Source of the DNA: Halomonas sp.
GTDB lineage: Bacteria; Pseudomonadota; Gammaproteobacteria; Pseudomonadales; Halomonadaceae
Direction: 5' to 3'
Length of the DNA stretch: 60,671 bases
NCBI RefSeq assembly: GCF_007692655.1
Contig: NZ_REBQ01000111.1
Span: 1-60,671 of the forward strand
Shown here: positions 31,800 to 39,311 of the stretch, piece by piece
Layout of the letters: every line of letters starts with the position of its first letter
How positions within the stretch are numbered: position 1 is the first letter of the stretch
Made by a program: the position numbers and the translations under genes
The notes under the pieces: generated by a model
What the model saw: the letters and a program-made list of their open reading frames with translations, nothing else
What the model was told of the DNA's origin: nothing
The model's database searches: none

Positions 31800-33737
31800 C
31801 TAAGCTGTCAGCACGCTATTCAAGCGCTTCACATAGGCAGCAGGATCATCCAAGTGGCCGCCTTCGGCGATAATCGCTTGATCGAGTAAAATGTAAGAGA
31901 GCTGCGTAAACAGATCGCCTTCAGCGCCCTCCAAACGCGTTACCAGTGCATGATCAGGGTTGAGCTCAAGAATTGGCTTCACCTCTGGCAGCGGCTGGCC
32001 CGCTGCCTCCATGATACGGCGCATCTGGTAGCCCATTTCATGCTCTGGCAGCACTACGCAGGCTGGTGAGTCGGTCAAGCGGTGGGTGATTTTTACTTCC
32101 TGCACGCCATCGCCTAGCGCTTCTTTGACCCGTTTGACCAGATCTTCTTTGGCTTTTGCAGTCTCTTCCTGCGCTTTCTTTTCCTCTTCGTCCTCTACGT
32201 CACCAAGATCAAGTTCGCCTTTGGCCACATCGGCAAAAGTTTTACCGTCGAACTCATGAAGATGACTCATCAGCCAGTCGTCAATGCGATCGGACAGCAG
32301 CAGCACCTCGATGCCTTTTTTGCGGAAGATCTCCAGGTGTGGGCTGTTTTTCGCAGCGTTGAAGCTATCCGCCACCACGTAGTAAATCTTCTGCTGCCCC
32401 TCTTTCATACGCTCAACGTAGTCCGCCAGCCCCTGCTCTTGAGCCGCCGTGTCGGTATGTGTTGAAGCAAAGCGCAGCAAGCCAGCGATTTTTTCGCGGT
32501 TGGAGGGGTCTTCACCTGGGCCCTCTTTAAGTACGCTGCCAAAGGTATTCCAGAAGGTCTGATACTGCTCTTTATCCTTAGCCAGCTTCTTCAGCATGTC
32601 CAAGCCGCGCTTGGTAAGCGCCGCTTTAATTTTATCAACGTTAGGGTCCTGCTGAAGCAGCTCCCGAGAAACGTTTAAGGACAGTTCGCGGGTATCCAGC
32701 ACACCTTTAATGAAACGCAAATAGAGGGGCAGGAACTGTTCAGCATCATCCATGATGAAGACACGCTGAACGTAGAGCTTCACGCCCCGGGCACCATCGC
32801 GCTCAAACATATCAAATGGCGCACGACCCGGTACATACAGCAGGCTGGTGTACTCAAGTTTGCCCTCAACCTTATTGTGGCTCCAGGTCAGGGGGTCTGA
32901 AAAATCATGGGCGACGTGCTTGTAGAAAGCTTTGTACTCTTCTTCTGAAACATCGCTCTTGGGACGAGACCATAATGCCGTTGCCTCATTCACCGTTTCC
33001 CAGGTAGTTACCTCACTACCCTCGATGCTATTACCCTCGTCGTCTTTAGCCGTTTCCGTTTTCGGCATACGCACAGGCACTTCGATATGATCCGAGTATT
33101 TACGCACCAGGCTCTGCAAGCGATAGTCGTCGGCAAACTCTTTCGCATCGTCTTTCAGGTGCAGAATAATTTCCGTACCGTGCTGAGCCCGCTCAATATC
33201 GGCAACGGTAAACTCGCCCTCTCCCTTGGACCGCCACTCAACGCCCTCCGAGGGAGCCGTGCCCGCTTTGCGTGTACGTACCGAAATTTCATCAGCGACA
33301 ATAAAGCCTGAATAGAACCCCACGCCGAACTGACCGATTAGCTTGGCGTCTTTCTGCTGCTCACCAGAGAGCTGCTTGAGAAATTCTGCGGTGCCCGAGC
33401 GCGCGATGGTCCCTAAATTGGCAATGACATCTTCGCGGTTCATACCAATACCGTTATCACGCAGGGTGATGGTGTTGGCATCGCGGTCATGCTCAATTTC
33501 GATACGCAGCTCGCTATCGCCTTCATACAGTGCGTCATTATCAAGTGCCGCATAGCGCAACTTGTCGCAAGCATCTGCCGCATTCGAGATAAGTTCGCGT
33601 AAGAAGATCTCCCTGTTAGAGTAGAGGGAGTTAATCATCAAGTTTAGAAGCTGCTTAACTTCCGTCTGGAAACCAAGGGTTTCTTCATGGTTAGCAGATT
33701 TATCAGCAGATTGTTCGTGGGAAGCAGTCGTCGTCAT
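31800..33737 (-). CDS. htpG: Chaperone HtpG (Hsp90)
   Basis: Cytoplasmic Hsp90 chaperone; dimeric ATPase that remodels client proteins with DnaK. The GHKL ATP site shows [17 protein letters not shown] (about residues 43-59), DNGIGM and [11 protein letters not shown]. The middle domain and C-terminal dimerisation domain follow, with an acidic linker ([20 protein letters not shown]) near residue 520. 645 residues. It is preceded by a consensus heat-shock promoter and followed by strong hairpins, so it is probably a single-gene unit. Confidence 0.98.
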   Translation of the reverse strand: MTTTASHEQSADKSANHEETLGFQTEVKQLLNLMINSLYSNREIFLRELISNAADACDKLRYAALDNDALYEGDSELRIEIEHDRDANTITLRDNGIGMNREDVIANLGTIARSGTAEFLKQLSGEQQKDAKLIGQFGVGFYSGFIVADEISVRTRKAGTAPSEGVEWRSKGEGEFTVADIERAQHGTEIILHLKDDAKEFADDYRLQSLVRKYSDHIEVPVRMPKTETAKDDEGNSIEGSEVTTWETVNEATALWSRPKSDVSEEEYKAFYKHVAHDFSDPLTWSHNKVEGKLEYTSLLYVPGRAPFDMFERDGARGVKLYVQRVFIMDDAEQFLPLYLRFIKGVLDTRELSLNVSRELLQQDPNVDKIKAALTKRGLDMLKKLAKDKEQYQTFWNTFGSVLKEGPGEDPSNREKIAGLLRFASTHTDTAAQEQGLADYVERMKEGQQKIYYVVADSFNAAKNSPHLEIFRKKGIEVLLLSDRIDDWLMSHLHEFDGKTFADVAKGELDLGDVEDEEEKKAQEETAKAKEDLVKRVKEALGDGVQEVKITHRLTDSPACVVLPEHEMGYQMRRIMEAAGQPLPEVKPILELNPDHALVTRLEGAEGDLFTQLSYILLDQAIIAEGGHLDDPAAYVKRLNSVLTA

Positions 33738-33818
33738 GCGCTTAGCCCTTATAGATCATGTTGAGTCGTGTTCCCTTGCTTGAAGCATGCCAGGGAACAA
33801 AATGGTTTCGTGACCTAG

Positions 33819-33846
33819 ATATGGGGATAAGCAACGATTTTTCAAG
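33819..33846 (-). promoter_or_regulatory. Heat-shock (sigma-32) promoter of htpG
   Basis: On the minus strand CTTGAA (33841-33846) and CCCCATAT (33819-33826) are separated by 14 bases, a full match to the RpoH consensus CTTGAA-N13/14-CCCCATNT. It ends about 80 bases upstream of the htpG start codon. htpG is a classic RpoH-regulated gene. Confidence 0.88.
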
Positions 33847-33890
33847 CAGCTGACAGCAGGGAAAGAGTCGTGGGGGTAGGGAGGGGCCGA

Positions 33891-34223
33891 TCAGGAAGAA
33901 GCCATATCAGGGTAAGCACACTTCCATGCACGATAACCTTCTAGACGTTTATCAATACGGTTTAGCAACCAGCCAACGATAATGACGTCATCAATAATGC
34001 CAATTAACAGCAAGAAGTCTGGTATTAAGTCAAATGGCATCACCAGATAGGCCAGCGCTAGCGCCATCATGCCAAACGCCGACCAGGGAATGGGGCGGAA
34101 ATCACCGCGTAACACATCACGGGTCATCGGAATAAACGCGTTCAGGGCACGCAAAATACGTTTTATCACCCAAACACGGGATTTGAGTCGACGTAAGAAC
34201 CACCAAGTGGATAATGGGGCCAT
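33891..34223 (-). CDS. DUF1232 (YkvA-family) small membrane protein
   Basis: A 110-residue protein with the DUF1232 signature YLVMPFDLIPDFLLLIGIIDDVIIVGWLLNRI (about residues 59-90), in which PxDLIPD and DD are the conserved features. A hydrophobic segment lies at about 50-66 and another at about 68-86, with a very basic N-terminus, so the protein is likely inner-membrane with a cytoplasmic basic tail. The function of the family is not established. It lies upstream of htpG but beyond its heat-shock promoter, and diverges from slt. Confidence 0.88.
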   Translation of the reverse strand: MAPLSTWWFLRRLKSRVWVIKRILRALNAFIPMTRDVLRGDFRPIPWSAFGMMALALAYLVMPFDLIPDFLLLIGIIDDVIIVGWLLNRIDKRLEGYRAWKCAYPDMASS

Positions 34224-34371
34224 CGTAATTGAATCCTCTAAGCGTCTAGAGTGTCAGATCACCATTCATGCCACAGGTTCATTATTGCCCGCAGCCTTCT
34301 TCGCGGGGATTGATACCCAGATCTAAAACCTTTAAGCCTAAACAGCGTTACATCGACAGAGAGAGAGCACT

Positions 34372-36336
34372 ATGTTGGTTTCGCCATTTCGCCACACCGC
34401 TCGCGCACTGTACAGAGCTGCGCTGGGTACAGCCCTGCTAGCAGGGCTACCAGCCTTTGCGTGGGCCGCATCAGATAGTGATTTACGCGATGCTCTCGCC
34501 GCTGCCCGAGAGCAGCAGTGGGAACGCGTTGATGAACGCGCAATTGAAAACCATCAACTACGGGGCTACGTAGAGTACCACCGGTTAAGAAACCAACTAC
34601 CTAATGCCTCGCCGGACAGAGTGCATCAGTTTATTGACCAGTACGCTGATTCTCCGCTCGCCGGCTGGATTCGAGGCCAAGCAATTGCCAAGTATGGACA
34701 TGCAGGGCGCTATAGCGACCTGCTAGCCGTCGCTGATGGCGAGCCTGCTGGCACTGCGCGCCAGTGTTACTACTATGCGGCGTTACTGGATAGCGAGCCC
34801 CAGCGGGCAAGTTCGGCAGGGCTTGATTTATGGCGGGTAGGTAGTTCTCAGCCTGACGCATGCAACCCACTGTTCGAACGCTTGCGCGCCAATGGCACCA
34901 TTGATGCCACGGCTATTTGGGAACGCAAAATGCTAGCGTGGCAGGCAGGGGAAACACGCCTTGCCAGCTACCTTGGCGGGCTGTTGAGCGGCCAATGGCA
35001 AACTGCCAGGGATACTGTCGATAGCGTCGAAAACCGCAGCAGTGCGATTACCCAAGCACCTACCTGCCTTGGCCCTGAGTGCGCCGCTACCGCAAGCTTC
35101 TACCAAGCCGCGATGCAGCGTTTTACCCGTGAAGATACCCCCGCCGCCTTTGCCGCATGGCAAGAACTCTCGCAGCGCTTGAGTTTACTGCCTAGCGACC
35201 GCCAAGCGATCGAGGAAGAACTTGCGTTCTACGCCCTCGTGCGTGATGTGCCTGGGACACTTAGCTGGGTCGACAGCGTGCTGCCTTCCCTTGACAGTGA
35301 ACGCGTACTGGAACTGCGTGTGCGCAGAGCTCTAGCGGAACGAAGCTGGAATGATGTGCTTCACTGGATTGCGGAGATGCCAGCCAGTCAACAGGAAAGT
35401 AGCCGTTGGCAATACTGGCTGGGCCGCGCCAATGCTCAACTTGGGAACCACGACGCTGCCAAAGCGCGCTATCAGCAGGCAGCTCAGGACCGCAGTTTTT
35501 ACGGTTTTGCTGCTGCCGAAAAACTGGGTCAGCCCTATCAGCTAAACCTAGAGCGTAATCATTTTGACGAAGCATCAAGGCAACGCATTGCACAACTACC
35601 CGCCGTGCAGCGTACCGAGGCTTTATTGCGTATTGGCGAAGACGGCCTTGCCAACAGCGAGTGGTTACATGCCGTACAGAGTGGCTCTCCCCAGCAAGCA
35701 CGAGCGTTAGCCGACTATGCCGCCCAACAACAGTGGCATGCTCGTTTAGTGCAAACCACTATTGCTGCCGAGATGTGGGATGCATTGGATTGGCGCTTCC
35801 CACAGGCCTATCACGATAGCTTTATGCATTGGGGGCGACTCACTGGCGTAGACCCGTTTTTACTGATGGCCATTACGCGACGTGAGAGCGCTTATAACCC
35901 TAATGCGTTATCCCCTGCGGGCGCCCGTGGCCTGATGCAGCTAATGCCAGGCACTGCCAGCCAGGTTAGTCGGGAGCTGGGCATTAGTGATCCTGGCCCC
36001 TACGGCGTATTAGATCCTGAACTCAACATTCGCCTGGGCAGTACTTACCTGCGCGATAAGCTGCAACGCTACCAGGGCAATCGCCTGGCGGCGGCGGCGG
36101 CCTATAATGCTGGCCCCGGGCGCGTCGACCAATGGTTAGGCAACAGCGTTGAAGCCTTTGACCTGTTCGTGGAAAGCATTCCCTTCCGGGAAACCCGCGA
36201 CTACGTACAGGCGGTGCTGAGTTATCGGGTTATTTTTGAAAGTCTCGCTAACGGCGGCAGTAGCGAAGGCGTCTCGCTACTGAGCGATAACGAGCAGCAG
36301 GTACGCTACGACCGGGCCTTGCTTGTCCGCCGCTAG
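34372..36336 (+). CDS. slt: Soluble lytic murein transglycosylase Slt
   Basis: Periplasmic lytic transglycosylase cleaving peptidoglycan glycan strands to 1,6-anhydro products. A signal peptide covers the first about 33 residues (hydrophobic core then AFAWAA). The long alpha-superhelical ring domain is followed by the catalytic SLT domain with MAITRRESAYNPNALSPAGARGLMQLMPGTA; the catalytic Glu is in RRES, near residue 504. YNAGPGRVDQWL is the C-terminal SLT motif. 654 residues, similar to E. coli Slt70. Confidence 0.96.
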   Translation: MLVSPFRHTARALYRAALGTALLAGLPAFAWAASDSDLRDALAAAREQQWERVDERAIENHQLRGYVEYHRLRNQLPNASPDRVHQFIDQYADSPLAGWIRGQAIAKYGHAGRYSDLLAVADGEPAGTARQCYYYAALLDSEPQRASSAGLDLWRVGSSQPDACNPLFERLRANGTIDATAIWERKMLAWQAGETRLASYLGGLLSGQWQTARDTVDSVENRSSAITQAPTCLGPECAATASFYQAAMQRFTREDTPAAFAAWQELSQRLSLLPSDRQAIEEELAFYALVRDVPGTLSWVDSVLPSLDSERVLELRVRRALAERSWNDVLHWIAEMPASQQESSRWQYWLGRANAQLGNHDAAKARYQQAAQDRSFYGFAAAEKLGQPYQLNLERNHFDEASRQRIAQLPAVQRTEALLRIGEDGLANSEWLHAVQSGSPQQARALADYAAQQQWHARLVQTTIAAEMWDALDWRFPQAYHDSFMHWGRLTGVDPFLLMAITRRESAYNPNALSPAGARGLMQLMPGTASQVSRELGISDPGPYGVLDPELNIRLGSTYLRDKLQRYQGNRLAAAAAYNAGPGRVDQWLGNSVEAFDLFVESIPFRETRDYVQAVLSYRVIFESLANGGSSEGVSLLSDNEQQVRYDRALLVRR

Positions 36337-36370
36337 GCTCTGTCTGAAAACTGACGACCTTAGTTCTGTG

Positions 36371-36402
36371 ACTCAACGCCCGGTTTAGACCGGGCGTTGA
36401 GT
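36371..36402. terminator. 14-bp inverted repeat between convergent slt and lysE-type gene
   Basis: Perfect 14-bp arms (36371-36384 and 36389-36402) flank a 4-base loop. The loop holds the first bases of the stop codon of the minus-strand transporter gene and one arm encodes its last residues. Neither strand has a T run after the stem, so canonical intrinsic termination is uncertain, but a stem this long could still halt or stabilise both converging transcripts. Confidence 0.55.
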
Positions 36403-37044
36403 TAATGCTAGCCGGATACCAAACACCACTAGCACTGCGCCTGTGGCGGCATTCAATGTCTGTGCAAAACGCGCGCTGGCTATCCATTTGCTCGCGCTGC
36501 CTACCATTAGCACCACACCAATTTGCCAAATATTAGCAATCACAAAATGTACCCCGGCCAGCCACAAAGACTTCAGCAACGCTGGGTCACTCGGGGCAAT
36601 AAATTGAGGTAAAAACGCCATATAAAACACCACTGTTTTCGGGTTAAGCACATTGGACAAGAAACCCTCCTTAACGGGCTGCCAACGGGAAACAGTCGCT
36701 GCGCCATTGAGTACACCACTGACTGGCAACGGCTGGCCTCGGCGCGCTGCCAACAGGCTAGTGATGCCCAGCCAAATCAAATACCCCGCTCCCACTAATT
36801 TCAGCATATGGAATGCCCAAGCGGACTGCAGCAGGATAAGCGAGATACCCAACGCCGAAATGGTGGCATGCACAAACAGCCCGCAACAGATAGCAATACT
36901 GGTAGTAATACCATCCCTTATGCCGCCACGAGCTGTATTACGAATGACCAATAGCGTATCGACCCCTGGGCTAATCGACAGCAGCGTGATCGCCACCAAA
37001 AAAGAAATAAACTGTGCATCAATCAAACCAAATGGCATCGTCAA
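36385..37044 (-). CDS. LysE/RhtB-family amino-acid exporter
   Basis: Inner-membrane exporter of the LysE superfamily, members of which export lysine, homoserine, threonine or other small solutes; the substrate here cannot be told. Six hydrophobic helices can be seen in 219 residues. The family start is present as FLVAITLLSISPGVDTLLVIRNTARGGIRDGI, with the conserved SPGPD-like motif as SPGVD. The start is ATG 37044, with ATG 37038 as an alternative. It is convergent with slt and divergent from the cold-shock gene. Confidence 0.9.
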   Translation of the reverse strand: MTMPFGLIDAQFISFLVAITLLSISPGVDTLLVIRNTARGGIRDGITTSIAICCGLFVHATISALGISLILLQSAWAFHMLKLVGAGYLIWLGITSLLAARRGQPLPVSGVLNGAATVSRWQPVKEGFLSNVLNPKTVVFYMAFLPQFIAPSDPALLKSLWLAGVHFVIANIWQIGVVLMVGSASKWIASARFAQTLNAATGAVLVVFGIRLALTQRPV

Positions 37045-37174
37045 TCCTTGCTGGCAATAAAATAAAAAATCTTAGTCATGTGGCTAGACGACAGCCGTAT
37101 TTGCCACTAGAGTGATTGTAGCGGGTGGACAATAGAGTTGCCCGTGATTACTAAGCAAGTTAAGGAAACAGAAA

Positions 37175-37378
37175 ATGGCAACTGGTACAGTTAAGTGGTT
37201 CAACGATACTAAAGGCTTCGGCTTCATCTCTCCTGATGACGGCGGAGACGATCTGTTTGCCCACTTCTCCGAAATTCAAGCTGAAGGCTTCAAGACCCTG
37301 CAAGATGGTCAAAAAGTCAGCTTTGAAGTGACTCAGGGTAAAAAAGGCCTTCAGGCTTCCAACATTCGTCCTGCTTAA
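37175..37378 (+). CDS. Cold-shock domain protein (CspA family)
   Basis: Single-stranded nucleic acid-binding protein of 67 residues with both RNP motifs: KGFGFISP (about residues 13-20) and DLFAHFS (about 26-32). Such proteins act as RNA chaperones; some are cold-induced and others constitutive, which this sequence does not decide. AAGGAAAC precedes the ATG. The gene is monocistronic, with its own strong terminator. Confidence 0.96.
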   Translation: MATGTVKWFNDTKGFGFISPDDGGDDLFAHFSEIQAEGFKTLQDGQKVSFEVTQGKKGLQASNIRPA

Positions 37379-37394
37379 TTGCTAACGAATGAAC

Positions 37395-37422
37395 AAAGGC
37401 CCGCACATGCGGGCCTTTTTTA
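37395..37422 (+). terminator. Rho-independent terminator of the cold-shock gene
   Basis: A 9-bp perfect GC-rich stem (37396-37404 with 37409-37417), a 4-base loop and a run of T starting within the right arm. It lies 17 bases after the stop codon. Confidence 0.92.
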
Positions 37423-37528
37423 TTGTCTTAAACTTTTTTATTGTCCTGGATAAGATCATATCGCACTGAAAACGCTCATTTACCACGCACCCACTGAACG
37501 CCTACCCACCCTTAGCGCGTCTTAAGGA

Positions 37529-38272
37529 TTATTCAAGGGCATTCAGGTCTTCAGGCTGCGCGACGGTACCATTGTCCGCCTCACCGCTTTCGATTTCCCG
37601 GTATTGTTCGTCAAGACGCCGCTGAGCCTCTTCAAAACGACGCTCAGTATCTTCAATCAACGCATCAACATCCGTCGCTTCAAGATCATCCTCTAACCGT
37701 GGGCTTTCCGGCAAACTACTCTCAGGCAAACTGCTCTCTGTTTCCCAGCTAGACGAATAATCTTCATTCTCCATGGGCTCAAAAACAGGGGATTGGCTTT
37801 CTACTTCTTGAAACTGCTCTTCAAGACGTTGCTGTGCCTCTTCAAAGCGACGTTCGGTTTCGGCGATCATCTCATCCACGTCAGAGCGTGTCGCTTCACC
37901 CGGCATAGCGCCTTCTTCAGTAAGCGCATCGCTAGGGTCGGCTGCCAGGGTATCTTCTCCGGCGTCTACCTCTTCAGCTGCAATCGTTGCATCATCACCG
38001 TTTTGAGCACCATTATCCTCCCGCATCGCCTCAGCCTGCTCAAGCTCTTCAGCGGCTTGGCGTGCTTCAATGTCATCTTCTACTTCATCCGGGCTTGGCA
38101 TTTCTGCGGCGTTTTCAGCGGCGGCTGGCGCCTCTTCTTCGATGACCGTTTCATCGTCCGTCACCTCAGCGTTATCATCCGGTGTTACGGTTGGATCTTC
38201 CTGAGAGTCGCCGCAGGCGCTCAACAGTAGCGCAACAGCGGCAAGAGCAGGAATCCATGCGCGGTTAATCAT
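37529..38272 (-). CDS. Acidic lipoprotein with duplicated coiled-coil module
   Basis: I do not recognise this gene. It encodes 247 residues with a lipoprotein signal: a short basic start, hydrophobic core and lipobox LLSAC, Cys 20, followed by Gly-Asp. The Asp after Gly rather than directly after Cys leaves outer-membrane sorting possible. The mature part is very rich in Glu, Asp and Ala with few hydrophobic residues. Two related 29-residue helical modules lie at residues 131-159 and 201-229, 20 of 29 identical by my alignment and exactly 70 residues apart; both contain TERRFEEAQ. Between them is a short duplication, SSLPES twice. It lies between the cold-shock gene and yegS, with about 42 bases to the latter. 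Confidence 0.8.
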   Translation of the reverse strand: MINRAWIPALAAVALLLSACGDSQEDPTVTPDDNAEVTDDETVIEEEAPAAAENAAEMPSPDEVEDDIEARQAAEELEQAEAMREDNGAQNGDDATIAAEEVDAGEDTLAADPSDALTEEGAMPGEATRSDVDEMIAETERRFEEAQQRLEEQFQEVESQSPVFEPMENEDYSSSWETESSLPESSLPESPRLEDDLEATDVDALIEDTERRFEEAQRRLDEQYREIESGEADNGTVAQPEDLNALE

Positions 38273-38314
38273 TAAATCGTCTCCTAACTACATTAAAAAA
38301 ATAAGGCCAAGCCG

Positions 38315-39274
38315 TTAAGGCTGGCGACTGGATGACAACAAAGGGCAATCTTCTGGTATCAGTACACGCACCGCGAGCGGTACTACTTCTGCACTGAAAT
38401 GATCGTAGCTTCGCGCTTCGCCATCCAGCGTCAGTGGCCAATGGGGGTCATCCGCTTGCGTCGTCACCGTAAGGTGGCTAGTCGTGAAGTAGCGAACAAA
38501 GCGCCCATCGGCTGGAAAACTTTGTAGTTCACTGATGAGCTTAGTCAGCTCCGTGACCGACTTAAAGTCCCTCACCAGTAACACATCCAGACGACCATCA
38601 TCTAGCTTAGCGCGCGGCGCTAATACCTGTCCCCCGCCAGACTGAATCCCATTGCCGATAGCTAATAACAACAGTGAGGCTTGTTCCTCTTTTTCATCCC
38701 AGTGCAGTGTGCCGCGGTAGCTACAGTGACGCCATGCCTTGAGGGCGCCCATCAAGGAGTAAGCGCCACCCCCTAACAGTCGTTTCAAGGTTTTCGGTGT
38801 CGAAGAAGTGATTTCAGCACCAAATCCTCCAGTGGTCATATTAATGTAATAGCTGGTCATCGACTCACCGCCGGCACCCGCTGTTACGCGGACCACATCA
38901 ATAGGATGAGAGTTTAAGCTCATCGCCGCAGCTAAAGCAGGCCCAGGCTCCAGGGGCAAACCTACCGACGTGGCAAAATCATTCGCGCTGCCAAGCGGCA
39001 CAATACCCAGCACCGGACGTCGGTCATGGGGTAAGCGCATTAGCCCATTCATTACTTCACTGACGGTGCCATCCCCACCGCAGGCAATCACATGGCTAAT
39101 TCCCATTGTGGCAGATTGCTCAGCAATGTCAGCAGCGTCGCCCCCTTCCCAGGTAGCGCGAACTGTAATCAGCTTCCCTGCTTGGCGTTGTTCATCGACC
39201 GCTTCGCGCAGTGCCGGATTTCCGGCGGATTTACCATTTATGATAAGTAAAAAGTGCTGCTGTGAGTCTGTCAC
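38315..39274 (-). CDS. yegS: YegS-family lipid kinase
   Basis: Diacylglycerol-kinase-catalytic-domain protein; E. coli YegS phosphorylates phosphatidylglycerol in vitro. The nucleotide motif is CGGDGTVSEVMNGL (about residues 63-76), followed by GIVPLGSANDFATSVGLP, GGFGAEITSSTP and the C-terminal LDGEARSYDHFSAEVVP...DCPLL, all characteristic of YegS. 319 residues, near the family length. The physiological substrate remains uncertain. Confidence 0.93.
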   Translation of the reverse strand: MTDSQQHFLLIINGKSAGNPALREAVDEQRQAGKLITVRATWEGGDAADIAEQSATMGISHVIACGGDGTVSEVMNGLMRLPHDRRPVLGIVPLGSANDFATSVGLPLEPGPALAAAMSLNSHPIDVVRVTAGAGGESMTSYYINMTTGGFGAEITSSTPKTLKRLLGGGAYSLMGALKAWRHCSYRGTLHWDEKEEQASLLLLAIGNGIQSGGGQVLAPRAKLDDGRLDVLLVRDFKSVTELTKLISELQSFPADGRFVRYFTTSHLTVTTQADDPHWPLTLDGEARSYDHFSAEVVPLAVRVLIPEDCPLLSSSRQP

Positions 39275-39311
39275 CGATGTTATTCCTTTCCTTAGGACCT
39301 GTGTTTAGTAG

